The notes under the pieces: generated by a model
Seen by the model: only the letters and a program-made list of their open reading frames with translations
Database searches by the model: none
Told to the model about the DNA's origin: nothing
Origin: an uncultured Acidimicrobiales bacterium
Lineage (GTDB): Bacteria > Actinomycetota > Acidimicrobiia > Acidimicrobiales > CATQHL01
DNA length: 64,000 nt
Assembly: GCA_958295925.1 (NCBI GenBank)
Contig: CATQHL010000001.1
Location: forward strand, 216,676 to 280,675
Direction: 5' to 3'
Translations under genes and position numbers: made by a program
Part shown: positions 17,774-26,362 of the stretch, piece after piece
Layout: every line of letters starts with the position of its first letter
Position numbering within the stretch: the first letter of the stretch is position 1

Positions 17774-19198
17774 ATGATGAGATCGACGACTCCTCCCCAC
17801 GACCGGGCTTCCAGCAACCGTGGACGAGGGCGAGTATCGGCCCTGCCGATGCTTGCCCGGGGCTCGCTGGCGCTTTGCGTTGCAGCACTCCTGTCTGCCG
17901 GATGCGCCTCGGCCAGCGATGTCACCACCGGCGGCGGCGACGCACCCGCCAGCGACGCCAGCACCCCCTCGGCCAGCGGCGCACCCGCCGGCGGCGGCGA
18001 CGCACCCGCCAGCGACGCCAGCACCCCCTCGGCCAGCGGCGCACCCGCCGGCGAAGCACCCCCTGCCGTAACGGAGTCGACCCCCAAGCCTCTCGTCATC
18101 GCCACGACCACGATTTGGGCGGACGTCCTGAGCAACGTCACATGCAACGGCGCCCTCGCCGAGGTCGAGGCCCTTATTCCCAGGGGCGCCGATCCGCACA
18201 GCTTCGAGCCTTCCATGCGTGACCGAGCACGGCTCGGGCAGGCCAGTCTCGTGGTAGCCAACGGTCTCGGCCTCGAGGAAAATCTTGAGGACACGCTCGC
18301 CGCCGTAGAGGCCGACGGCACCCCCGTGCTGCACGTGGGCGACGAGCTGAGCGCTGAGTTGCTGTCGGCCACCGAGAGCGACAGCGAAGAAACACACGAC
18401 GACGACCACGAAGAAACACACGACAACGACGACGACCACGACGACGATTACGACGACGACGACCACGACGACGATTACGACGACGACCACGACGACGACG
18501 ATTACGACGACCACGACGACGACCACGACGACGACGACGACCACGACGACGACCACGACGACGATTACGACGACGACGACCACGAAGACGAAGACGATCA
18601 CGACAACGACCACGAAGACGACGACCACGACAGCGAAGAAACACACGGCCATGCGCACGGCGAAGGCATCGACCCCCACATCTGGCTTGACCCGCTGACG
18701 GTGGCCGAGTCGCTTGACCCCATTGTGGGGCGGCTCGCCGCCTTGACGTCGGCAGACCCGGAAAGGCTCACAACCTGCGCGGGCGACTACAAATCGGCCC
18801 TCACACAACTGAACGACGAAATCGCCGCCACGCTCTCACAAGTCCCCCCAGAGCACCGCAAACTGCTCACCAACCACGACGCCCTGGGGCGCTTCGCGCA
18901 CCGCTACGGCTTCGAGGTGGTCGGTTACGTCCTGGAATCCGGCTCCCAGGCCGAGCCGTCAATCGCCCACATGTCCGACCTGAGGGATCTGCTCAATGAG
19001 CACCCCTTGCCGGCGGTGTTCAACGAGGACCTCTCCATACCTAGCGACATCCTCGAGAACCTGGCCTCTCTACTGGACGGGGTTGAGGTTGCGACCCTCT
19101 ACACGGGCTCGCTTGGGCCAGCCGGCTCAGGCGCCGACTCTTACGTCGGGATGATGCGAGCGAACGCCAACGTCATCGCCGACGCTCTCGGGAGCTAG
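17774..19198 (+). CDS. znuA: Zinc-binding lipoprotein (periplasmic/surface ABC component)
   Basis: 474 residues from the ATG at 17774, with AAAGGAG upstream. A lipobox (LLSAGC) follows a hydrophobic signal segment near residue 30-45, so it should be lipid-anchored. The cluster A-1 fold has zinc-ligand histidines in GADPHSFEPS, PHIWLDPL and LLTNHDALGRFAHRYGF. Between the first two is an acidic/His loop of about 90 residues (about 203-292) made of DDHDDDYDDD-type repeats; such loops are known in ZnuA but are usually 20-40 residues. After the lipobox a 60-bp exact tandem repeat (17931-18050) duplicates a Gly/Ala/Ser/Pro linker. znuB starts 14 bp downstream. Confidence 0.9.
   Translation: MMRSTTPPHDRASSNRGRGRVSALPMLARGSLALCVAALLSAGCASASDVTTGGGDAPASDASTPSASGAPAGGGDAPASDASTPSASGAPAGEAPPAVTESTPKPLVIATTTIWADVLSNVTCNGALAEVEALIPRGADPHSFEPSMRDRARLGQASLVVANGLGLEENLEDTLAAVEADGTPVLHVGDELSAELLSATESDSEETHDDDHEETHDNDDDHDDDYDDDDHDDDYDDDHDDDDYDDHDDDHDDDDDHDDDHDDDYDDDDHEDEDDHDNDHEDDDHDSEETHGHAHGEGIDPHIWLDPLTVAESLDPIVGRLAALTSADPERLTTCAGDYKSALTQLNDEIAATLSQVPPEHRKLLTNHDALGRFAHRYGFEVVGYVLESGSQAEPSIAHMSDLRDLLNEHPLPAVFNEDLSIPSDILENLASLLDGVEVATLYTGSLGPAGSGADSYVGMMRANANVIADALGS
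17931..18050 (+). repeat. 60-bp exact tandem duplication in znuA linker
   Basis: 17931-17990 and 17991-18050 are identical head-to-tail copies that encode a 20-residue Gly/Ala/Asp/Ser/Pro linker twice. The exact identity implies a very recent event. Confidence 0.9.
18383..18650 (+). repeat. Asp/His low-complexity coding repeat in znuA
   Basis: A GAC/CAC-rich stretch encodes the metal-binding loop. The units are blocks of DDHDDDY, DDDDH and HEETH type with no strict period. The antisense frame gives an all-Val string, which I rejected as a gene. Confidence 0.85.
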
Positions 19199-19212
19199 AG
19201 GGTCGCCCAGGC

Positions 19213-20160
19213 GTGGATTTCCTCACCGACCCCTGGGCCTGGTGGGTCGAGCCGTTCTCCGACAACCCCTTCATGCAGCGTGCGCTGCTGGCAGGCTTCC
19301 TGGCCGTGCTGTCCACCTCGGTGGTCGGCACCTGGGTTGTCCTGCGTGGGCTCAGCTTCCTGGGCGACGCCCTGGCGCACGGCGTCCTGCCCGGCATAGC
19401 CGTCGCGTTCATTCTGGGCGGAAGCGTGACGTTGGGGGCGCTGCTGGCGGCCCTGGCGATGGTCGGCGGCATCAGCGCCATCCGCAACCTCTCTCCGCTG
19501 CGCGACGACTCCGCCATCGGGCTGCTGTTCGTGGGGATGCTCGCCCTCGGTGTGGTGATCCTCTCCCGTCAAAGCGGGTCTTACGTTGGCGACCTCTCGC
19601 GGCTGCTGTTCGGCTCGGTAACCGGCATCGGCGGCAACGACCTGCTCCGCTCCGGTATCACCGCCGCCGTGTCGCTGGGCGGGGTTCTGCTCTTCCACCG
19701 CCCGTTCATGGCGCTGACGTTCGACGAGACGCAGGCCCGGCTGCTGGGGATGCGACCCCGACTGGCCCATTTCGCCCTTCTTGTGCTAATTGCGAACTCC
19801 ATCGTGGCTTCCCTGCAGGTGGTCGGGACGCTGCTTGTGTTCGCGCTGCTCGTGGGGCCGCCCGCCACCGCCTGGCTGCTGGTGCGGCGCGTCCCGCTGA
19901 TGATGGCCGTAGCCGTGCTGCTGGGCTGGCTGGCCACCTACGTGGGCATCCTCGTGAGCTTCCACCACGACACGGCCGCCGGCGCCACGATGGCGCTCTG
20001 CTCGGTGGGGCTGTTTCTGGCGGTGCTGTTCGGGCGGGCCCTGGCGCAGCAGGGGCGGAAGGCGATGCAGCGGCGGGGGGCTAAGCGGCCAAAGGGCGCT
20101 CACTCCCCCGACGGCCCTGCGCCCATCAGATCGGCGGCCAACGAGAGCAACCCGACGTAG
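19213..20160 (+). CDS. znuB: Zinc ABC transporter permease
   Basis: 315 residues from a GTG at 19213. About eight hydrophobic segments follow an N-terminal WAWWVEPFSDNPFMQRALLAG start typical of the ABC-3 permease family. Other family segments are GLSFLGDALAHGVLPGIAVAF, DDSAIGLLFVGMLALGVVI, and FDETQARLLGMRP on the cytoplasmic side, which contacts ZnuC. The C-terminal 40 residues are hydrophilic, Arg/Lys-rich and unconserved. The last 61 bp overlap the 3' end of the convergent acyl-CoA ligase gene. Confidence 0.92.
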   Translation: MDFLTDPWAWWVEPFSDNPFMQRALLAGFLAVLSTSVVGTWVVLRGLSFLGDALAHGVLPGIAVAFILGGSVTLGALLAALAMVGGISAIRNLSPLRDDSAIGLLFVGMLALGVVILSRQSGSYVGDLSRLLFGSVTGIGGNDLLRSGITAAVSLGGVLLFHRPFMALTFDETQARLLGMRPRLAHFALLVLIANSIVASLQVVGTLLVFALLVGPPATAWLLVRRVPLMMAVAVLLGWLATYVGILVSFHHDTAAGATMALCSVGLFLAVLFGRALAQQGRKAMQRRGAKRPKGAHSPDGPAPIRSAANESNPT

Positions 20161-21821
20161 TCGATCTTCCCTGTCGCCGTCATCGGCATCGCCTCTATTT
20201 GGCGGATGTGCAGGGGGCTCAGGTCTGCCGCCAAGTCGGCGGCGGCGTACGAGCGCAGTTCGTCGCCCCTGCTCGCAGCGTCGCCGCCTCGCATCACCAC
20301 GAACGCCACCGGGGAGTGCTCCGGCGCCGGACGCCCCTCTGCGGTCTCCCCGGCGCCGCCGTCAGGCTTCACGACCAGGCCCACGAGCGCCGCGTCGCTA
20401 ACACCGGGGTGCCTGAGCAAGGCCTCCTCGACGTCGCGGGGGTACCAGTGCTCTCCCCTTACCGTCAGACGCTGCGAAAGCCTGCCGCGCATGAACACGT
20501 AGTCCTCCTCGTCCATCCTCCCGACGTCGCCGGTGCGCAACCAGCCGCCCCTCAGGGTTTCTGCCGTCTGCTCCGGCCGCTCCCAGTACCCCTTCATGAA
20601 GCCGCCCCGAATGACTATCTCGCCGACCTCCCCCACGGGCACCTCGTGATCGTCCTCTCCCACTATGCGGACTTCCTTGTCGGGCAGCGGCCTGCCGCAC
20701 GCCGCAAGGCGCCCGGGCGGGGGCGGATCGGGCGACCCCAGGCCGACGAAGCCCCCCAGCTCGCTTTGCCCGTAGCTCTCCGCAATGCACACGCCCAGCT
20801 CGTCCTGCCAAGCCCGCTTGAGCTCCAGCGGGGCCGGGCCGCCGCCGGAGAGCGCCAGGCGCACGCTTTTGGGCAGGCCGCTGGCGCTCCCCCCGGCCTC
20901 GCCCGCAGGGGGCGGCGAGGTGTCCGGCGCTGGCGGCGCCTCACCCGCAGTGGGCAGCACCTCACCTGCCGTGAGCGGCGCGGTGCGCGCAGTGCCCGCA
21001 GCGGGCGGCGAGGTGCGCGCCTTGCGAGCCGCGTCCAGAGTGGCCCCCAGCAGGTGCGGGTTGGCCGCCAGGACGGTTGCGCCAATGCGCCCGATCACCT
21101 CCAGGCCTCCGTCCTCGCCCCAGCCGTTCATAACCCAGCAGGTGGCCGAGCACGAGAGGGCGGGCAGCAGGTTCGCCACGAGTTGGTACGAACTCGACAG
21201 GGCCGTGGGGCCGAGGCTCACGTCGGCGGCGGTCATCCGCATTCGCTCTGCGATGCAGCGGGCGGCCCGCGCCGTGGGCTCGTGAGAAAGGCACGCCCCC
21301 TTGGGGCGCCCGGTCGTGCCTGAGGTGTACGACAAGTGGGCTATGTCGTCCTCAGCGGCTGAGTCGGGCGGCGGAGCGGCGGAGCAGTCGAGGACTTCCG
21401 CCCAGTCTGTGGCACCTGGCTGCTCCCCGTCGAGACACAGGTAGCGCTCCACGCTGCCGGCGAGTGCTTTTCGGTGGCGCTCCACGGTGTCGAAGTGGTC
21501 GCCGGTGTAGACGATCATCTTGGGGGTGCAATCGCAGAAGTAGTAGTCGAGGTCGTCGGCGAAGCGGACGTTCACCAGGGCGGGAATGGCCCCCAGTCGC
21601 CAAGCCCCCGTCATCGCGAGCAAATAGTCGAGGCCGTTGTGGGCAAAGACCCCAAGCCTGTCCCCGCGCCTCAGGCCAAGCTGAGCCAGACCCGCCGCCA
21701 CCCGATCGGTGGCCGCTGCGGCCTCGGCGTAGGTGAGCGTGCGATCCCGCTCCACCCATCCGAAGGCGGTCTTGTCCCCAAAACGATCTGCGGCTCGATA
21801 AATCAGGTGATGTAGCAGCAT
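20100..21821 (-). CDS. AMP-dependent acyl-CoA ligase (acyl-CoA synthetase; MenE not excluded)
   Basis: 573 residues of the ANL adenylating superfamily. Landmarks: LSYTSGTTGRPKGACLSH (P-loop), ESYGQSELGGF, YWERPEQTAETLRGGWLRTGD, and a C-terminal MPMTATGKIDY with the catalytic lysine. The substrate is not readable. It could be a fatty-acyl or aromatic acid ligase; the men pathway still lacks a menE in this window, but the gene is 5 kb from menB on the other strand. A Pro/Ala/Gly insert of about 40 residues (about 270-310, repeats such as TAGEVLP, TAGEAPP, PPPAGEA) interrupts the fold between conserved blocks and comes from an expanded short repeat. Confidence 0.85.
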   Translation of the reverse strand: MLLHHLIYRAADRFGDKTAFGWVERDRTLTYAEAAAATDRVAAGLAQLGLRRGDRLGVFAHNGLDYLLAMTGAWRLGAIPALVNVRFADDLDYYFCDCTPKMIVYTGDHFDTVERHRKALAGSVERYLCLDGEQPGATDWAEVLDCSAAPPPDSAAEDDIAHLSYTSGTTGRPKGACLSHEPTARAARCIAERMRMTAADVSLGPTALSSSYQLVANLLPALSCSATCWVMNGWGEDGGLEVIGRIGATVLAANPHLLGATLDAARKARTSPPAAGTARTAPLTAGEVLPTAGEAPPAPDTSPPPAGEAGGSASGLPKSVRLALSGGGPAPLELKRAWQDELGVCIAESYGQSELGGFVGLGSPDPPPPGRLAACGRPLPDKEVRIVGEDDHEVPVGEVGEIVIRGGFMKGYWERPEQTAETLRGGWLRTGDVGRMDEEDYVFMRGRLSQRLTVRGEHWYPRDVEEALLRHPGVSDAALVGLVVKPDGGAGETAEGRPAPEHSPVAFVVMRGGDAASRGDELRSYAAADLAADLSPLHIRQIEAMPMTATGKIDYVGLLSLAADLMGAGPSGE

Positions 21822-22174
21822 TTTGAACCCTTCGAAGAAAGCCTTCCGCGTAGAAGAACCCGGTGCCGCCTTAGCCGAAATGAGGGTTTTTCGGCGGGGC
21901 TGGCGAGCTGCAGATCAAGTTCCCTTACCAGAATCGTTGCTCAGCAGCGAAATCGGCGGCCATTTGTGAACAAATATAACTCTCTCACATTCGCAAAAAG
22001 AAACCCAGCCTGGGGGACCTTGTACTGTGGCCCGGCATGCGCCAGCCTGGGGCAGCACCGGGCGCCGTCTCACCTCGCGGAATCCCCGCATGCCCCGCCA
22101 AGCAGCGACGTGTCACACATTTGCTTTAAGCTAGAAAGCGTCGAGTTCAGCTCAAGACCCAAGGGAGGCACGAA
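21822..22174. other. Intergenic junction between core and defence island
   Basis: 353 bp with no gene I can support. Base composition changes from the GC-rich core on the left to mixed composition on the right. A short segment containing AGCCTGGGG recurs near 22007 and 22044. No tRNA, integrase or clear direct-repeat attachment site is seen. Confidence 0.5.
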
Positions 22175-23140
22175 ATGGGTAAATGTGTAATTTGCGGAGA
22201 GAACGCAGGAATGCGAAAAAAAGCGCATCCAGCGTGCCAAAACCGCGTCAAGGGCGCTGAACGGGAAATCATGCGACTCTGCCTCAAGGCCGCTTTGCGC
22301 GGGGAGGGGTTGGACGATCTGCCCAAGCGAGTCCGTGCGGCTGCCTCACGGGCCAACATCCCCATGAACTCTCGGCAGCTGCACGACAAGTTGAGCGAGG
22401 GGTGGGGCAAAGCCCTACAAGAAGCTTTGAGCGACGACTATCTCTCGGATTCGGAGGTAGCCGGTTTGAACAAGTACCGCTCGGTTCTAAACCTTTCGGA
22501 GCGTGAACTCAACAGGTCCCGAAATTTTGACCTGTTTCGAAGTGCCCTCATCTTGTCTTCCCTACACAATGGGGTTATCCCCCGCTACGCGCTGAGTCGG
22601 TCCCGTTTGCCGTTCAATCTCATGAAGAGCGAGGAGATGATTCAAGTATTCGAGGAGGTCGAGTACGTAAAAGAGGTGACGCGCCGCCACTACAAGGGAT
22701 CGTCCATGGGTGTGAGCGTCCGCGTGGCCAAAGGCGTGTACATACGGCCAGGTTCGTTCGAGGGACGCACCATAGAGCAAGTGGGGATGGAGTTGCAGGA
22801 CACCGGCACCCTCGGTTTGACTACCAAGCATCTCTACTACACCGGCGAGAACACCGGCAGGAGCTTCAGGGTCAAACTTGAGAAGATCGTCGCGTTCAAC
22901 AGCTACAAAGACGGGCTGCGAATCATGCGCGACACGGCCAGCGCCAAACCCGAGGTGTTTGTAATGAGACCAAACGAAGCCTGGTTCCTGATTAACGCCG
23001 TCTACGCCGTTCTAGACCTGGAAAAGACCACGCTGCCCGCTAAAGACGCCCCGACTGTCGACGAACTGGTAGGCAACGGCGAGGAATATGATGGCGAAGC
23101 CATAGGGCACATCGGGGGATTCCACTCGCTGGGCGGCTGA
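22175..23140 (+). CDS. Zinc-ribbon protein of unknown function (defence-island edge)
   Basis: 321 residues from an ATG preceded by GGGAGG. The N-terminus holds a compact zinc site: CVICGENAGMRKKAHPAC. Residues 30-110 are mainly helical and basic. Residues 145-270 form a beta-rich domain with GVYIRPGSF, LGLTTKHLYYTG and FRVKLEKIVAFNSYKDGL, which resembles a PH/GRAM-like barrel, but that is inference. It stands alone on the plus strand at the edge of the island, facing the TIR operon. I do not know its function. Confidence 0.7.
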   Translation: MGKCVICGENAGMRKKAHPACQNRVKGAEREIMRLCLKAALRGEGLDDLPKRVRAAASRANIPMNSRQLHDKLSEGWGKALQEALSDDYLSDSEVAGLNKYRSVLNLSERELNRSRNFDLFRSALILSSLHNGVIPRYALSRSRLPFNLMKSEEMIQVFEEVEYVKEVTRRHYKGSSMGVSVRVAKGVYIRPGSFEGRTIEQVGMELQDTGTLGLTTKHLYYTGENTGRSFRVKLEKIVAFNSYKDGLRIMRDTASAKPEVFVMRPNEAWFLINAVYAVLDLEKTTLPAKDAPTVDELVGNGEEYDGEAIGHIGGFHSLGG

Positions 23141-23342
23141 CTACTGGGCTGATTCAAGGCGTCAGTAGAACCCGATTATTTCGCATACCCCGGCCTGGAG
23201 GGGAGGCCGTTCAAGGGGCGTGCGTGAGTATGCCCTACTTCTTTCATCGAAGGTCAATTGCTCCACGCAACATTGGATGTAACCTGAACTATGTGGAGGG
23301 TTATAACAGCAGACTGTCCTCCAACGCGTTTCTAAATCAGTC

Positions 23343-23891
23343 TTAATTTGACATTTTACAGTGACTGTTACGCTTCATAAGGTCCACACTTTGATCAATT
23401 AACTGTTGACGAGTTTTTCTAGCCTCGAAAGCATCCTGAATCCACTTTCTCAGCGAGGTGGCATTATCTGGGTATCTATGCAGCCAAGCATATTTTGGTT
23501 CTTCTCCCCGCTTCCCCATGTTAGCAGACATACGACTCGATAGTTTGACGTTTTCTATAGATCCAACAGATGGCAGAACTATACCCAACAAACCACTCCT
23601 CTTATTCTTAGGATCGTTACGAAGAGAAGATGCAATTTCCCAATCCACGAACTTTCTAGACCACGTACACTTCCCTAACAATACAATCGTGACAGTAGAA
23701 TCTTGCAGGTAGTCTTCGCGGATTCTTCGCATAATATAGTTCACATCACTACTATTAACCAGTTCCTGATCACTCACACCAAGAACCTTAGAAATAAATA
23801 CCCTACTATACTCTAGGGCAAACTTTTCTGCATACCCCAAGTCATCCTTGTGGTATGAAATAAAGCACTTGTGTCTCTTCTCTTTTGCCAT
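23343..23891 (-). CDS. ThsB-like TIR-domain protein (copy 3 of the operon)
   Basis: 182 residues from the ATG at 23891, preceded by AAAGGA. The fold resembles the MTH538/DUF1863 (ThsB_TIR) group: KCFISYHKDD at the first strand, YIMRRIREDYLQDSTVTIVL, LGKCTWSRKFVDWEI and GLLGIVLPS. In Thoeris, ThsB proteins sense phage and make a cyclic ADP-ribose signal from NAD+; that role here is inferred. It is the last gene of a five-gene minus-strand operon and a close paralogue of the gene at 23938. DNA is clearly AT-richer than the core. Confidence 0.82.
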   Translation of the reverse strand: MAKEKRHKCFISYHKDDLGYAEKFALEYSRVFISKVLGVSDQELVNSSDVNYIMRRIREDYLQDSTVTIVLLGKCTWSRKFVDWEIASSLRNDPKNKRSGLLGIVLPSVGSIENVKLSSRMSANMGKRGEEPKYAWLHRYPDNATSLRKWIQDAFEARKTRQQLIDQSVDLMKRNSHCKMSN

Positions 23892-23937
23892 CAACTTAGT
23901 CCTTTGCACCTGCATTTCCAGCAAATCTTGTTCAATT

Positions 23938-24534
23938 CTAGCAAATCTCGTTTTGAGTCATCAGCGGATCGGAGTTGCGAATGTATTCGGATTTCGAGTC
24001 ACGAGCCACAAATGCGTTATGAATCCACTCCATCAACACATTGGTGGAAGTAGGGCGATCATAAAAGACATTTGCATATGTAGTACTTTCCAAGCCACAT
24101 GCATTTACGTACAAACGTTTCGGAACTCCCCAATGAGCGTTAGGATCATTCGCAAGAGCTTCCAAAAGAAGACGACTTGATGGAAGAACTATTCCAAGCA
24201 AACCACTCCTCTTGTTCACGGGATCATTACGGAGCGTCGATGCTATTTCCCAATCCACGAACTTTCTTGACCAAGTGCATACCCCAATTAGCACTATGGT
24301 TACTGTGGTTTTGGCAAGGCAGTCCTCGCGTATTCTCCTTTTGATATACTCCTCGTCATTGCTCGAGATTGGTTCGTAGTCATATGCTCCGACGATTTTC
24401 TCCAAAAAGGCGTCTTGATAAGTATCGATGAATCGTTCAACTTCACGCTTATCTGCTTCATGGTATGAGATAAAACATCTGTGCCTGTCAACCACTGCGC
24501 GATCCTTCTCTAGTTGGACATTTGCTATCGGCAT
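23938..24534 (-). CDS. ThsB-like TIR-domain protein (copy 2 of the operon)
   Basis: 198 residues. It shares nearly the whole core with its neighbour: RCFISYHEADKREVERF, YIKRRIREDCLAKTTVTIVL, IGVCTWSRKFVDWEIAS and LRNDPVNKRSGLLGIVLPS. The two differ mainly between the first strand and YIKRR and at the C-terminus, as expected for sensors that see different triggers while making the same type of signal (inference). It is 15 bp downstream of the SLOG-like gene in the same operon. Confidence 0.82.
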   Translation of the reverse strand: MPIANVQLEKDRAVVDRHRCFISYHEADKREVERFIDTYQDAFLEKIVGAYDYEPISSNDEEYIKRRIREDCLAKTTVTIVLIGVCTWSRKFVDWEIASTLRNDPVNKRSGLLGIVLPSSRLLLEALANDPNAHWGVPKRLYVNACGLESTTYANVFYDRPTSTNVLMEWIHNAFVARDSKSEYIRNSDPLMTQNEIC

Positions 24535-24549
24535 ATTGCGCTTGCCAGT

Positions 24550-25158
24550 TCATCTATCTGCGAGTGCCTCCACGATCAAAGACGCCAGAAACGGGTAATG
24601 CCTAGTGGCCAAGTGCTCGGCTAGGTCTTCAGTCAACCCCTCATCCATCGCCAAGCGAGCCGCCGCACCGCCAGGGCCTCCGAGCGGGATTCTGGGGACA
24701 TCAGGGCAGCGTCTGCCGAGCATTTCGTATTCGACGATAATGCCTTCCATTCCTCCTACAAAAACCGCTCCGATCGGTTGTATGAAACTGAACATCTCAT
24801 CTCGCATCAGTTCCAGGCTTTCCAACTCTGTCGCCTTCTTCTCTGTCCAATGGATTTTTCCCACCCCTAATTCCGCCATACGGTGAGTTTCTTCCGTAAT
24901 GCTTCTTTCAAACCATTTCGATTGGAATACATCCACGGCACTCTCAACTCCTAGCACAGAACCGATAAACAGGACAAGCGGGGTGATCGTCGGATGCCCA
25001 CCAAAAAGCAGCTTTCCGCCACTTTGCAGCACAGCACGCACGACAGCGGAAACCGCATCCGCTGTCGCTGAAGCATCGTAAGGCCTGAATTTCCGTCCAC
25101 GCTCTCCTGAAGGGAAACTGGCAGAAAGAAAGACGTGATTGTTTGCCAATTTGGTCAT
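24550..25158 (-). CDS. SLOG-like nucleotide-sensor protein
   Basis: 202 residues. HVFLSASFPSGERG opens a Rossmann-like fold. AVLQSGGKLLFGGHPTITPLVLFIG has the glycine-rich loop of SLOG (LOG/DprA-like) domains. GAVFVGGMEGIIVEYEML gives the second GG-Glu motif of that superfamily. In Thoeris ThsA a SLOG domain binds the TIR-made cyclic ADP-ribose; here SLOG is a separate protein between TIR genes. It could be a receptor that passes the signal to the neighbouring TIR effector, or an enzyme acting on the nucleotide. It is 10 bp downstream of the TIR effector gene. Confidence 0.72.
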   Translation of the reverse strand: MTKLANNHVFLSASFPSGERGRKFRPYDASATADAVSAVVRAVLQSGGKLLFGGHPTITPLVLFIGSVLGVESAVDVFQSKWFERSITEETHRMAELGVGKIHWTEKKATELESLELMRDEMFSFIQPIGAVFVGGMEGIIVEYEMLGRRCPDVPRIPLGGPGGAAARLAMDEGLTEDLAEHLATRHYPFLASLIVEALADR

Positions 25159-25168
25159 ACCACATTAT

Positions 25169-26362
25169 TCACGACAATTCACCGTCCTGCAAGAACTTCA
25201 CTTCCATGCCCTTACCATCACGTATCCAATCAAGCAGATCCTTCTTCTCTGCACAGATGTTTCCAGCTGCGTGAACCAGCACGGCACCACAGCCGGTTTC
25301 CGTGCCCGGGAGAAGGTTGGTTCGAATTTGATGGAGTTCGAAAAGATCATGTGGACGTGGACATCTTGGCGTTATTTGAAACACGGATGTTTCACCATTT
25401 GGAAATGAAGCGAGAATTGCCCAGTCATCAAGAGGTCTACTACAACCACCCTCCCAAGCCAGTATATCTCTCAAACTCCCTATTAACTGTTCCCGGCGTC
25501 TTCGCAACGCGCGAGCATGACCCAATTCTATTTTGTTGAGAATAGTGACAAGCACTGCCGACTTAAGTTTACCTTCAGGGGTTAGATCGGCATGGCAGAG
25601 ACGATGACGAAAGGCATCGGCGACCGAAGAATCCTGCTCACACTTAGCCACACATGGTTTAGTTACAGCTAGTATCCCTATACGGTGACTGTGAGCGTAG
25701 GTAATCTCATGTTGGATCCATTTTGAGTCTTGAATACCCGGACTTTCAAGCAGAACAACAAATGCCTTATCTCCGAGTTCTTGATCAATTCGTTCTTGAA
25801 AATCCTTTCCAGGAGGAACACTGAATCGATCAAGAAAAACATCAAACCCTCTCTGCGACAAAGCAGTGTGCAACTGGATCGCTAGTTCCTTTGAGTCGTA
25901 ATGACGGTATGAAATGAAAACCTTACGTGCGCTCTCCACCAAGCCTAGCATCTGTAATAGAGTTGCAATTGCTACAGACTTATTGTCTACCCAACCGACT
26001 GCTTTGCGGAATTGTATAGAATGTGGCAGTTTTTCTTCAATATTATCGGGTTCGAATTTTCTCACTACAGGTAACACAGAGATAGAACTCTCTATTGCAT
26101 TACTTAGGATCAAATCAACAAAATCATTATGCGCTCCGGCAACGTTTCCTAAGTACAGCATCACTACATGATGTTTAGAGTTCCCTAGGTCAGGTAATTC
26201 TTCACGCGAATTTATCTCCCTGAATTTGATTGCTCCAGGTTGGTGAAGTAATTTTTCTACTTCGCTAATAATTGTTGTCTTGATCTCGGAAGCAAGATTC
26301 GCAAGTCCCTCGTGGACAATTATTACTTCATATGGAGTAGTCTTCACAGTATATTTACCCAA
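25169..26362 (-). CDS. Two-domain TIR protein, putative effector
   Basis: 397 residues. Residues 10-140 look like a divergent TIR/flavodoxin-like domain (VVMLYLGNVAG). Residues 145-260 are a canonical TIR: RKVFISYRHYDSKELAIQL, GFDVFLDRFSVPPGKDF, and SKWIQHEITYAH, whose Glu matches the NAD+-cleaving glutamate of TIR enzymes. The C-terminal 130 residues are not recognised. It differs clearly from the three ThsB-like genes around it, which suggests it is the NAD+-depleting effector while they are sensors (inference). The first 8 bp overlap the upstream gene, so the two are translationally coupled. Confidence 0.78.
   Translation of the reverse strand: MGKYTVKTTPYEVIIVHEGLANLASEIKTTIISEVEKLLHQPGAIKFREINSREELPDLGNSKHHVVMLYLGNVAGAHNDFVDLILSNAIESSISVLPVVRKFEPDNIEEKLPHSIQFRKAVGWVDNKSVAIATLLQMLGLVESARKVFISYRHYDSKELAIQLHTALSQRGFDVFLDRFSVPPGKDFQERIDQELGDKAFVVLLESPGIQDSKWIQHEITYAHSHRIGILAVTKPCVAKCEQDSSVADAFRHRLCHADLTPEGKLKSAVLVTILNKIELGHARALRRRREQLIGSLRDILAWEGGCSRPLDDWAILASFPNGETSVFQITPRCPRPHDLFELHQIRTNLLPGTETGCGAVLVHAAGNICAEKKDLLDWIRDGKGMEVKFLQDGELS

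Noticed and set aside
17759-18808. 349-residue minus-strand frame rich in Val
   Set aside because: It is the complement of the Asp/His repeat of znuA; the poly-Val string has no domain and the plus-strand gene is certain.
21822-22174. Integration site or tRNA at the core/island border
   Set aside because: No cloverleaf, integrase or matching direct repeat could be seen by reading.
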